From a virus: a DNA stretch of 61,743 bases. Below, in pieces: positions 23,509 to 32,400 of this stretch. The position numbers were made by a program, and so were the translations under genes. Within the stretch, counting starts at the first letter, position 1, and every line of letters starts with the position of its first letter. Under the pieces are notes generated by a model, which worked only from the letters and a program-made list of their open reading frames with translations, was not told the DNA's origin and searched no databases. Location: the IMG/VR virus record IMGVR_UViG_3300047560_001038, positions 1-61,743 of that record, one strand, 5' to 3'.

Positions 23509-24612
23509 ATGTCGGAAGAAATCATTAATAAGAACCTGCCTGGTAGCTACCCTAACTCAGACGGTAGCACATTCGCAGGTGGTATTGGTGGTGTAGCAGA
23601 TCCTGCTTTCGCATACCTTGGTAACACTGAGGGTGACGCAAGCATGGGTCTTACAGACGGTCCAAACGCCGTTAACCCATCATTTACCGAAAGCCCAAAC
23701 TACCCAGGTGCTGGTATCCTACGTCCCGATCAAGCTCGTCGCTTTATCGATTACGTTTGGGACGCAACAACTCTCGCACAAGATGGTCGTCGTGTCACAA
23801 TGAGAGCCAACACTATGGAACTTGAGAAGGTTAACGTTGGAGAGCGTGTCGTTCGTGCCGCTAACCAGGGTGACGCTTCATTCACAAATGCTGGAGCTAC
23901 ATTCAGCAAGGTAGAGCTTACAACTAAGAAGCTCCGTCTTGACTGGGAAGTTTCAAGCGAAGCACTAGAAGACAACATTGAAGGAGGTGCTCTTGAGGAC
24001 CACCTTGTACGTCTTATGACTACAGCCTTTGGTAACGACATCGAAGATCTCGCTATCAACGGTGACACAGCTCAGTCAGGAGACGACTTCCTCGGAATCA
24101 TGGACGGCTTCATTGCCCACACACAGGGTGATGGATACGCACACGAGGCTGTTGTTGCTCAGGACGACGCTAACTGGACAGTACACGACATGCAGAAGCT
24201 AATTCTTGCCATGCCACGTCGTTACCGTGCTCTCCAGACTGGACTTAAGTTCTACGCAGGTACAGACACATTCGCAAACATCGTTAAGAACAACGGTACT
24301 ACATTCGATGCAATCGGTTCAACCGAAGCTGCTCGTGGTAGCTACCTTGGGGGTATCGACCAAACATTTGGTGGTGCTCGTCAGACACGTGTTCTCGGTG
24401 TGCCTGTCTTGGAAGTTCCTTACTTCCCTGCAGACTACGTTGAACTTACATTCCCACAGAACCGTATCTGGGGATTCCAGCGTGATATCACAGTCAACCG
24501 TTTCTACGTTCCCAAGAAGGACACAATCGAATACACCGTATTCGTTCGTTTCGGAATCAACTGGGAAGAGCAGGACGCAATTGCTTGGGCAACCAAGCCA
24601 GCTGCTTCCTAA
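23509..24612 (+). CDS. Major capsid protein (HK97 fold)
   Basis: 367 aa from ATG 23509, eight bases after GGAGGTG; the TTG at 23494 overlaps that ribosome-binding site and is rejected. Layout matches HK97-fold capsid proteins: flexible Gly/Asn-rich N-terminus, spine-like region (LRPDQARRFIDYVWD), E-loop (VRAANQGDASFTNAG), KKLRLDWEVSSEALEDNI, and DTIEYTVFVRFG near the end. Codons are strongly biased to C-ending forms compared with the fibre genes, typical of a very highly expressed gene. A strong terminator follows. Confidence 0.88.
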   Translation: MSEEIINKNLPGSYPNSDGSTFAGGIGGVADPAFAYLGNTEGDASMGLTDGPNAVNPSFTESPNYPGAGILRPDQARRFIDYVWDATTLAQDGRRVTMRANTMELEKVNVGERVVRAANQGDASFTNAGATFSKVELTTKKLRLDWEVSSEALEDNIEGGALEDHLVRLMTTAFGNDIEDLAINGDTAQSGDDFLGIMDGFIAHTQGDGYAHEAVVAQDDANWTVHDMQKLILAMPRRYRALQTGLKFYAGTDTFANIVKNNGTTFDAIGSTEAARGSYLGGIDQTFGGARQTRVLGVPVLEVPYFPADYVELTFPQNRIWGFQRDITVNRFYVPKKDTIEYTVFVRFGINWEEQDAIAWATKPAAS

Positions 24613-24631
24613 TCTATAGAAGCACTAATGG

Positions 24632-24664
24632 GGGGCAGGGGATAAAACCTCTGCCCCTTATTTA
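24632..24664 (+). terminator. Strong terminator after capsid gene
   Basis: GGGGCAGGGG (24632-24641) pairs with CCTCTGCCCC (24648-24657; one G-U), followed by TTATTT. GC-rich stem in an AT-rich genome. Confidence 0.85.
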
Positions 24665-24670
24665 ATTAAA

Positions 24671-24679
24671 TGATATACT
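24671..24679 (+). promoter_or_regulatory. Extended -10 promoter of connector operon (TGATATACT)
   Basis: 16 bases before ATG 24696, which has a full AGGAGG. No -35. Confidence 0.55.
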
Positions 24680-24695
24680 TATACAGGAGGTAGAT

Positions 24696-25019
24696 ATGAC
24701 TACTGAAACTACAAATAATGTTATATCCCCAACTTCCAAGAAATCTGGTAAGGGGATGGGTTCTGTTGCAGACGGAACAATTGGTAGCGTAATTGTCGAA
24801 GCAGAAGACGTTGCCAAACCAAAGGTTACAAACCGAACATCTGGCTCAGACAGCGAAAAGGTTGCAGTATATTCAACTCGCAATGTTAGTTGGCAAGATG
24901 TTGGGGTACTTAGTAAGGGATATAATATCCTAACTAAAGAGAAGGCTGATATCTGGCTCAAGAGAGACCACGTAAGACTGGCTACACCAGAAGAGCTTGC
25001 TAAGGAGTTTGACAAGTAA
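24696..25019 (+). CDS. Head-associated small protein
   Basis: 107 aa. Ser/Gly/Thr/Lys-rich, low-complexity first half; the second half (VGVLSKGYNILTKEKADIWL) looks like a small globular domain ending in a helix. Sits between capsid and connector genes, where head decoration or head-tail joining proteins usually are. Precise role not determinable. Confidence 0.6.
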   Translation: MTTETTNNVISPTSKKSGKGMGSVADGTIGSVIVEAEDVAKPKVTNRTSGSDSEKVAVYSTRNVSWQDVGVLSKGYNILTKEKADIWLKRDHVRLATPEELAKEFDK

Positions 25020-25020
25020 A

Positions 25021-25929
25021 ATGGAAATTTTGAGGCTTCCCCCATATCCTCTAACTAGCACATGGGATTTACCAGAGGCAAATACTGATTATATTCTATA
25101 TGTTGAGGACTTGGTTGATCACTCAATTGAAACCACAGATATTACGTCAGACGACAATGCAAAATATGACTATGTTATTCCACTAGCAAAAGTACAGTAT
25201 GATCGTAAATTCTTAATTCGTTTCTACGATTCAGACTTTGAGCACATCCTCGTGGAAAGCAACTTGGACATTCTCCGTCCTTATGTTGATCCAGGTATGT
25301 ATACAGATACCCCAACAGAATATGAAGAATACAAAATGCTTGAGCTTGTTGCTCGCTCCATCATTGACAGTGTTGTTTCAGATGGATTCTATAACCACAA
25401 ACAAATTATTCAAGATACTGGACATGGAACTGACTACTTTCCTGTCTGGCTAGACGTAAACAGAGTTCTGAAAGTTTGGGAAAACAACGTCCTTGTTTAT
25501 GATTATGAAAATGAGTCGGACTATGAAAATAAGTATCTGGTTACTCTTGACAACTCTGCAATTTTAAAATATTCTGCAGATCAAATTGACAGAATGGAAA
25601 AGGCCGCTCCTCGTTTGCCACTAGCAATCGGAGACCTTGGTTTTTATGGACGATCTGGTGCTACATTCCCCAAGGGATTCGACTACATCTTCCTAATCGA
25701 TACTGGATACAAGGCAGTGCCACCAGACATTGAATATGCTACTAGGCTACTAATTGACGACATAAAGTGTGGAAAGTTAGATTACTACAAGCGATACGTT
25801 ACATCCTATAACACCGATGATTTCCAAATCAAGTTTGCTGATAGACAATTCGACGGTACTGGAAACTTTGTTGTAGACAAGATCCTTGAGAAGTATGCTA
25901 ACAGAATCACCAAGCTAGGAATCGTATAA
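25021..25929 (+). CDS. Head-tail connector protein (probable)
   Basis: 302 aa from ATG 25021, directly after the previous stop; an upstream in-frame ATG at 24997 is inside the earlier gene. N-terminal beta domain (LPPYPLTSTWDLPEANTDY), then a helical section EYEEYKMLELVARSIIDSVV typical of gp6-type adaptor proteins, then another beta section. By position just after the capsid, it is likely the head-completion adaptor under the portal. Overlaps the next start by one base. Confidence 0.55.
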   Translation: MEILRLPPYPLTSTWDLPEANTDYILYVEDLVDHSIETTDITSDDNAKYDYVIPLAKVQYDRKFLIRFYDSDFEHILVESNLDILRPYVDPGMYTDTPTEYEEYKMLELVARSIIDSVVSDGFYNHKQIIQDTGHGTDYFPVWLDVNRVLKVWENNVLVYDYENESDYENKYLVTLDNSAILKYSADQIDRMEKAAPRLPLAIGDLGFYGRSGATFPKGFDYIFLIDTGYKAVPPDIEYATRLLIDDIKCGKLDYYKRYVTSYNTDDFQIKFADRQFDGTGNFVVDKILEKYANRITKLGIV

Positions 25930-26375
25930 TGATATGCGAATCAACAGACTTTATGTATCCACTTCTAGCAGACGTATATTTTCCAATCGTCACACAAGAT
26001 GGATATGGTTCAGTTAACAAGCAATGGACACTAGATAGAACTGTCGCATGTTCTCTTGCAAGTGTTTCAAGAAAGGCTCGTGCCGAAGTCACCGTTGATG
26101 TTGAAATTCTACTTGACGGAATGCTTGTAGGTAAAGTAAAGAAAGATCTTAGAATTGATAGCACTGGTACTGAGAATGCAATTACAAATGTAATTCTTAC
26201 AAATGTGCGTGATGCAAATGGCAACATTCTTCATTTAGAGACCGCAGGTCCACGAAAAGGCAAGGGAACAATTTTTGAGGTTGCAAAGAATGAACCAATT
26301 GTTGGACCATTTGGTTCTGTAGAATACTGGAGAATTCTTCTTCGCAGATCAGAAAACCAGGGGGTTGACGTATGA
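25929..26375 (+). CDS. Head-closure protein (probable)
   Basis: 148 aa, mainly beta (YPLLADVYFPIVTQDGYGSV, then NVILTNVRDANGNILHLET). Size, order and beta composition fit stopper/head-closure proteins such as SPP1 gp16 or HK97 gp9. Overlaps the next gene by four bases. Confidence 0.55.
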   Translation: MICESTDFMYPLLADVYFPIVTQDGYGSVNKQWTLDRTVACSLASVSRKARAEVTVDVEILLDGMLVGKVKKDLRIDSTGTENAITNVILTNVRDANGNILHLETAGPRKGKGTIFEVAKNEPIVGPFGSVEYWRILLRRSENQGVDV

Positions 26376-27052
26376 TTTCGGTAACCTTTGATGATCGTGA
26401 ATTTGTTAAAAAGTTTAACAACTTAGTAAATTACTCTCTTGGATTTTTGGATGGTGTCCAGACAGGCAAGATGCAGTTTCTTTCATCTCTAGGTTTAGCA
26501 ATGAAGGAAATGCTTATGGAATACCTAGATTCGTCTGCACGAGCAAACCCAGCATCCCTACATCATGTTTACGAGTGGTATCAGACTGGCAGTCCAGATG
26601 CAAGACTATATGAGATTGATTACCGTGTAAGTAATGTAGGACTATCGTTCGACTATACATTTAGACAATCCACATCGGTTAAGCAGGGATCGTCAATACC
26701 ATTTTACGACAAGGCTAGAATCATGGAAGCTGGAATTCCTGTAGTCATTAGACCACGCAAAGCAGATGTCCTAGCCTTTGAGGTAGATGGCAAAACAGTT
26801 TTTACAAAGAACCCAGTAAGAGTTGAAAACCCTGGTGGTGCTGGAGTTGAGGGAAGCTTCTCAGAAACTTTCCAATCATTTTTCTCACGATACTTTACAC
26901 AGGCATTTTTACAGACTAGCGGAATAATGTCATACATTCAGGAAGCAAGAGACTTTAGACGATATGTTATTTCTGGAATGAATGGCGGAGGCAAGGGTCT
27001 TGGTTTTAAAGTTGGGTATCGATGGATCGCAAAGGCAGGTGAGCTTGGGTAA
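26372..27052 (+). CDS. Neck / HK97 gp10-like protein (probable)
   Basis: 226 aa. Starts FDDREFVKKFNNLVNYSLGF with a long N-terminal helix, then a beta region. The third gene after the portal-proximal adaptor is usually the gp10-like neck protein, and the helix-beta plan agrees. The C-terminus is basic and Gly-rich. One-base overlap with the next gene. Confidence 0.5.
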   Translation: MISVTFDDREFVKKFNNLVNYSLGFLDGVQTGKMQFLSSLGLAMKEMLMEYLDSSARANPASLHHVYEWYQTGSPDARLYEIDYRVSNVGLSFDYTFRQSTSVKQGSSIPFYDKARIMEAGIPVVIRPRKADVLAFEVDGKTVFTKNPVRVENPGGAGVEGSFSETFQSFFSRYFTQAFLQTSGIMSYIQEARDFRRYVISGMNGGGKGLGFKVGYRWIAKAGELG

Positions 27053-27624
27053 TGGCTATTTACTATCCCCCAGTTTTTATTAATAAATATTTGCAAGAGA
27101 AACTTGCTGTTAATGGGTTTGGAGCAATTCCAATGTTTCCAACATATCCAAGCGATTTTAATATCGCTAATGACTTTACACTAGATGTGCTTCACGGTGG
27201 TGGACCAACCAGATATAGCTTCCAGGGACAAGCTGCGGTATTTGACAGAATGTTCAGGGTACGTAGACGAGTATTCCCACACATCAAGTGCGAACAAACA
27301 CTTTACTATTTTTATGCACTTACAGAAACAGCAGTAACTAACATAATTGAGATAACTCAACACATCCAGGACCTGCTTGACGCACAAGATGAATCAGCAC
27401 AGGATCTTAATAAGTGGATTGCATCTAAAGTATCTGGCACAATTACTGTAGATGGAAAAGAACACAAGAAGGTAACATTTGATGGTACAGATTTCTTGGT
27501 TCCATATTTCCATTCCGTTAAAGCTTATCAGCTTGAAGAAACAAGAGACATTGTTGATTTTGGTACTGCTAGAACATATGCAAGCAATAAGATAATTATC
27601 GACTACGACTGGCATAAATCCTAA
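27052..27624 (+). CDS. Tail terminator protein (probable)
   Basis: 190 aa. An N-terminal strand (AIYYPPVFINKYLQEKL), RYSFQGQAAVFDRMFRVRRR, and a central helix pair before a C-terminal beta hairpin agree with the alpha/beta fold of tail terminators. It immediately precedes the major tail protein, the usual location. Confidence 0.55.
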   Translation: MAIYYPPVFINKYLQEKLAVNGFGAIPMFPTYPSDFNIANDFTLDVLHGGGPTRYSFQGQAAVFDRMFRVRRRVFPHIKCEQTLYYFYALTETAVTNIIEITQHIQDLLDAQDESAQDLNKWIASKVSGTITVDGKEHKKVTFDGTDFLVPYFHSVKAYQLEETRDIVDFGTARTYASNKIIIDYDWHKS

Positions 27625-27630
27625 TAAATG

Positions 27631-27644
27631 ACCAGTATACTGGT
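27631..27644 (+). promoter_or_regulatory. Palindromic promoter/operator before major tail protein
   Basis: ACCAGTATACTGGT is a perfect 14-base palindrome whose centre is TATAC. TATACT could be the -10; a second candidate, TGGTATAGA, overlaps it. The following 46-base leader has a good AGAGGTG ribosome-binding site. Confidence 0.5.
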
Positions 27645-27690
27645 ATAGAGGAAACCCACCCATATTCTTTAGAAAAAGAGGTGAAAAAAT

Positions 27691-28365
27691 ATGGTATATA
27701 CACGTGGTACAAGTGCTAACATCATCGTTGGTGCAGCAGCACTTTTTACATACGAGGCAGGTCCAATTGGTCTTGACGCACAAGGCAAGATCACAGACAC
27801 TCAGGCAGGTACAGACCTTCCTGCATTCGCTGACGGTACAGATTACGTACAGACTCTTTCAAACGATGCAGACTTCCGTAACGTTGGTTACACCAGCAAC
27901 GGTCTTGAGCTTCAGTTCCAGCCCGACTTCGGTGAAGTTCGTGTTGACCAGGTTCTTGACGTAGCCAAGCTTTACAAGCAGGGCATGCAGGTCAACCTTA
28001 ACACAACATTCGCAGAAGCAACACTAGAGAACCTTCTCTTTGCTGTCGCAGGTCAGGGAACTGATCTTACAGACACAAAGAGTTCAAACGGCCTTAACAG
28101 CCTAAGACTCTCAGCAGGTAACATCGGTGAATGTCCTGTTGAGCGTGGTCTCGTTGCAGTCGGTCCAGGTACTGGTGACTGTGCAGATTCTCCCGATTAC
28201 GAGCGTATCTACACTGCTTACCGTGCTCTCTCAATTGAGAACGTCTCAGTATCAGCAAAGCGTGATGAAGCAACAATGTTTGAGGTTTCATTCCGTCTTC
28301 TCCCTAACGACGACGCATCCTACGGCAAGATCGTAGACCGTTACGTTCCTGGAGCAATTTCCTAA
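27691..28365 (+). CDS. Major tail protein
   Basis: 224 aa. The N-terminal VYTRGTSANIIVGAAALFTYEAG and the body are beta-rich, as in tail-tube proteins; C-ending codons dominate, as in the capsid gene, pointing to high expression. It has its own promoter and is followed by a strong terminator. Lies between tail terminator and tail-assembly chaperones, the canonical place. Confidence 0.8.
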   Translation: MVYTRGTSANIIVGAAALFTYEAGPIGLDAQGKITDTQAGTDLPAFADGTDYVQTLSNDADFRNVGYTSNGLELQFQPDFGEVRVDQVLDVAKLYKQGMQVNLNTTFAEATLENLLFAVAGQGTDLTDTKSSNGLNSLRLSAGNIGECPVERGLVAVGPGTGDCADSPDYERIYTAYRALSIENVSVSAKRDEATMFEVSFRLLPNDDASYGKIVDRYVPGAIS

Positions 28366-28379
28366 TTTAATAGACATTA

Positions 28380-28412
28380 CTGCCCTGGCTTCGGCTGGGG
28401 CAGTTTTGTTTT
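28380..28412 (+). terminator. Strong terminator after major tail protein
   Basis: CTGCCC (28380-28385) and GGGCAG (28398-28403) flank an inner GC-TTCG-GC tetraloop stem; TTTTGTTTTT follows. Confidence 0.85.
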
Positions 28413-28421
28413 TGGTACAAT
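28413..28421 (+). promoter_or_regulatory. Extended -10 promoter (TGGTACAAT), leaderless
   Basis: Starts at the end of the terminator T-run and lies six bases before ATG 28428; there is no ribosome-binding site. Confidence 0.55.
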
Positions 28422-28427
28422 TGAAGA

Positions 28428-29108
28428 ATGGCAACAAGCATATATAAATCAGGATTTACAGAATTGGTAGATGGAACAGAGATCTACATGACACCACTCA
28501 AGATTAAATATCTTAGACACTTTCTTCAAGAATTTGAAAAAATTAAAGATTGTCAAAATGACATAGAATCTTTAGAGGTATTGGCAAAATGTGCGACGGT
28601 AGCAATGAAGCAATACTATCCATCTATAAAGACAGTAGAACAGCTAGAGGATAGCGTAGACCTGTCCACCATATATACGATTCTTGAATATGCAGCAGAC
28701 ATTGTATTTAACAGGAAAGACGAACAGGAGCCAGTAAAAGAATCTGTAAAAAAGAAATCTGGATCTTGGGAAGACCTAGACCTAGCAGCCCTTGAATCTG
28801 AAGTATTTATGCTTGGCATTTGGAAAGACTACGAAGAGCTTGAGACATCTCTTTCGCTACCAGAACTAACAGCCATTCTTGAGCAAAAGCGAGAAGCTGA
28901 ATATGAAGACAAAAAGTTTATGGCAGCTCTACAGGGCGTAGACCTTGACCAACAGTCTGGCAAACAGAATGCCTGGGAAGAGATGAAAGCCAGGGTATTT
29001 AGTGGTGGAGCAACAAATGACCCCAATGATATTACAGCCTTCCAGGGTGCAAATGCACAGCAAGCTGGATTTGGAATTGGCATGGGTCTGAGTTATGAAA
29101 AAGTTTAA
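28428..29108 (+). CDS. Tail assembly chaperone, long form
   Basis: 226 aa. Residues 1-95 (LVDGTEIYMTPLKIKYLRHF ... VAMKQYYPSI ... LEDSVDLSTIYTILEYA) are homologous to the whole of the 104-aa protein at 29161. A charged linker follows, then a C-terminal domain (WKDYEELETSLSLPELTAIL ... WEEMKARVFSGG ... QQAGFGIGMGLSYE) of the T type seen in long chaperone forms. Such proteins coat the tape measure during tail assembly. Usually the long form is made by frameshift; here it is an uninterrupted gene. A slippery AAAAAAG lies at the domain border. Confidence 0.75.
   Translation: MATSIYKSGFTELVDGTEIYMTPLKIKYLRHFLQEFEKIKDCQNDIESLEVLAKCATVAMKQYYPSIKTVEQLEDSVDLSTIYTILEYAADIVFNRKDEQEPVKESVKKKSGSWEDLDLAALESEVFMLGIWKDYEELETSLSLPELTAILEQKREAEYEDKKFMAALQGVDLDQQSGKQNAWEEMKARVFSGGATNDPNDITAFQGANAQQAGFGIGMGLSYEKV
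28748..28754 (+). other. Slippery heptamer A AAA AAG in chaperone gene
   Basis: Correctly phased for -1 slippage (gtA AAA AAG). The shifted frame ends after about 14 codons at TGA, which would give a short product of about 120 aa. AGGAG lies about 20 bases upstream. Function unproven. Confidence 0.35.
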
Positions 29109-29126
29109 TTTTTAGATACTTAACTA

Positions 29127-29135
29127 TGCTATAAT
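29127..29135 (+). promoter_or_regulatory. Extended -10 promoter (TGCTATAAT)
   Basis: 25 bases before the TTG start at 29161, which has a full AGGAGG. No -35. Confidence 0.55.
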
Positions 29136-29160
29136 AAATTGAGCCTATTAGGAGGATAAA

Positions 29161-29475
29161 TTGGCAACTACAGTAAACGAAACCCAGGAAATCACGCTTA
29201 TCGATGGAACAGTCATCGAAGTAAAGCCACTCAAGATTTCCCTTCTCCGTGAATTCATGAAGAAGTTTGAGGGTATTCAGAAGGTCGCAGAGGATAACGA
29301 CAAGTCAATGAATCTGCTCATGGAGTGCGTACAAATCGCCATGAAGCAGTACAAGCCAGAACTCGCAGGAGATCTAGCAGCACTTGAAGATAACATTGAC
29401 CTTCCTACAGTCTACAGAATTGTAGAGGTAGCATCAGGTTATAACCCAGGAGCTATCGCTAGTCTCGTAGGATAA
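29161..29475 (+). CDS. Tail assembly chaperone, short form (paralog)
   Basis: 104 aa, TTG start supported by AGGAGG eight bases upstream. Matches the first domain of the 226-aa chaperone throughout: LIDGTVIEVKPLKISLLREF, IAMKQYKPEL, LEDNIDLPTVYRIVEVAS. It lacks the T domain. It takes the role of the short G-type chaperone, as a separate gene with its own promoter and ribosome-binding site. The tape measure follows after 21 bases. Confidence 0.75.
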   Translation: MATTVNETQEITLIDGTVIEVKPLKISLLREFMKKFEGIQKVAEDNDKSMNLLMECVQIAMKQYKPELAGDLAALEDNIDLPTVYRIVEVASGYNPGAIASLVG

Positions 29476-29496
29476 TCTTTAAAGAGGTGTAAATGA

Positions 29497-32400
29497 ATGG
29501 CTGAAGCTCCAGTAAATATTCCAGTTAACATAGAGACTGGAGCTGCGATTGCAGAACTCAAAAAGCTGCAATCAGCCATTTCATCTTTTCATTCAGGTAT
29601 GGCTGCTGCTGGCAAGGCGGCAAACAACGAGCTTGCCAACATGCAGCAGAACCTGATTAACAATATCAATTCTCTCGGTGGCGGTAATGCATTCGCTGCT
29701 AGAATTGCTAAGGTACGTTCAGAGACTGAGGCATTCACCAGATCTCTTGAACGCAACGATTTTACAATGCGTCAGTTGTTCCGCAACGCTGCAGGATCGA
29801 CAAATGTGTTTGGACGTGCATTTAAGAGTGAATTTGACACAATTCAGAAGGTAGCAGAGTCACGAGTAAGAACTCTGCAGACACAGTACATCAACCTTGG
29901 TCGTGACGCTAGTGGTGCTATGCGAGCTATTGCAGTTCGTCCATTAGCACTCAATATGGATGATCTTGGTACAAGAACTCAGATTGCTGCTCAGAAGATG
30001 CAAATCTTCAATGAAAGCGTTAAACAGGGTGCAACGCAACTTCTAAACTGGGGTAAGAATACACAGTGGGCTGGTCGTCAGCTTATGGTTGGTTTTACAA
30101 TTCCGTTGAGTATGATGGGGGCTGCTGCAGCTAAATCATTCATGGAACTTGAAAAGCAGACAATTGCATTCAAGCGTGTTTATGGAGACCTAAATACAAC
30201 TACTGCACAAACAGAACAAGCTGCAAAAGCTGTACAAGATCTTGCAGTAAACTTTACTCAATATGGTGTTTCGCTAAGCGACACTATGGCACTTGCAGCT
30301 AAGGCTGCTGCTATGGGTAAAACTGGTGCAGACCTTATGGCACAAGTTTCAGAAACAACTCGTCTATCTGTTCTTGGTCAAGTAGATCAGCAACAAGCAC
30401 TTGAAACAACTATCTCTCTTACTAACGCATTCGGTACTGCAGCAGACGAACTTGCAGGAAAGATTGACTTCCTTAACGCAGTCGAAAACCAAACTGTAAC
30501 ATCTATTGACGATCTCACAGTTGCTATTCCAAAGGCTGGTCCAGTCATTCAGCAACTTGGAGGTAATGTAGAAGACCTCACCTTCTTCCTGACAGCGATG
30601 CGTGAAGGTGGCATTAATGCATCTGAAGGTGCTAACGCACTTAAGTCAGGTCTTGCATCAATTATTAACCCAACACAAAAAGCAAAAGATATGCTTGCTG
30701 GATTCGGCATTGATTTGCAGGGTATTGTAGACAAGGACAAGGGTAATGTTAAGCAGATGGTTATCGATATTGCGTCTGCACTCGACAAACTTGACCCAAC
30801 AAATAGAGCACAGGCGATTGAACAGCTATTTGGAAAGTTCCAATTCTCACGTATTTCTACTCTATTCCAAAACGTTATTGCAGAAGGTTCTCAGGCTCAA
30901 AAAGTTCTAGAGTTAACTAGTGCAACATCACAAGAACTTGCAATGCTATCAGAGCGAGAACTTAAAAAGGTTTCAGAGTCAACAACATACAAGTTTGAGC
31001 AAGCACTTGCTAAGTTTCAAACAGCACTGGCCCCTGTCGGAGAACAGTTCCTGAAGATTATCACACCACTGATTGATCTTGGAACTCAAATTCTTGAACA
31101 GTTTAATAGTTGGAGCGATGGTGCAAAGAATTTTGCCACAACTCTTGTAACAGTAATTTTTGGTGCAATGCCAGTGGTAGTTATGATGGTTGGTCTATTC
31201 GCTAACTTCGGATCATTCATTGTGAACCTGATTAGAAAGATTGTCGGATTCTTTGCCTTAGCCAAGAATGGCTTCAAGACTGTTGGTGGAACAATCAACT
31301 ACATGACACAAGAAGAGCTACAGGCAGAAGCTATGGCTGGCTCACTTGACCAGGCACATGCAAAACTTACTCAAAGATTTGATATTCAGAATGAGCACAT
31401 GCAAGCTCTAATGCTTACGTATGATCGATTTATTCAAAAGCAAAAAGATTTGATGGGTATGGTTAATGGCACAATGCCTAGCCAGGCAATTGCTGGTGGA
31501 AGAGTTGGAAACTTTAAAGATGCTCGTAAGACACCAACAACTTTCTCAGTATCTGGTGGAAATTTTGAACAAAAGAGATATTCTGGAATGGCCCTAATGG
31601 GTCCTGGAAATAATGCACAAGGTTTTGGTATTGACAAAGAATGGTTAAAGACAAGCCAGGAAGCAGTAGCATCTTGGAGAGGTGCAATCATTGCTGGAGT
31701 AAATACATCACAGACTGGGCAGAAATTTAATCAAGCTGCAACACCACTACTAGATGAACTTTTAACTACGTATAGAAGTGGAATAGATGGTGCCAAAAAT
31801 GTTGCAGATATCGGTAAGTCAACATATCCTCAAATGAAACAGCAGCTTGCCGATGCCGTAAAGCAGGGAACAATAACCTTAAGAGAAGCTGCAAGAATAA
31901 ACAATTCTTTAAGAATGCTTGTTGCACCAACAGCAAGGCAAATGACACAATATACATCTGCTCCAAGATATGAGGGCGGAATTGCTGAAGATGGATCATC
32001 ATTCCTAAAACGTGCTGGGGCCACAGAAAGAGCTGGAAAGAGTGGCAAGACAGCAAACATTCGTGAAACAAATATTCAGAGAGCATCAATGGGTCTTCCA
32101 CCACTTCTCACTGGAAGGGGTGGATTTCAGTATGCACACATGTCGGACAGTGTTTCTATGGGAACTATATACCAAGAACCAAGAATCAGAACACAAGAGG
32201 GAGAAATTGGAAAAGCATCTGCTGCAATAATTAAAAAAACTCTTGAGTCTGGCGGAACATTGAAGCAAGGACAAGTTATTGTTAATGCAGGAGACGCAAT
32301 TATTAATGATGCAACTCCAGGAACGACTGCTCCAAATCTTAATACTCAGGCTGGAAAGTATAATCCTGCACCTGGCATCTCAGATGTTCCTTATGGTCCA

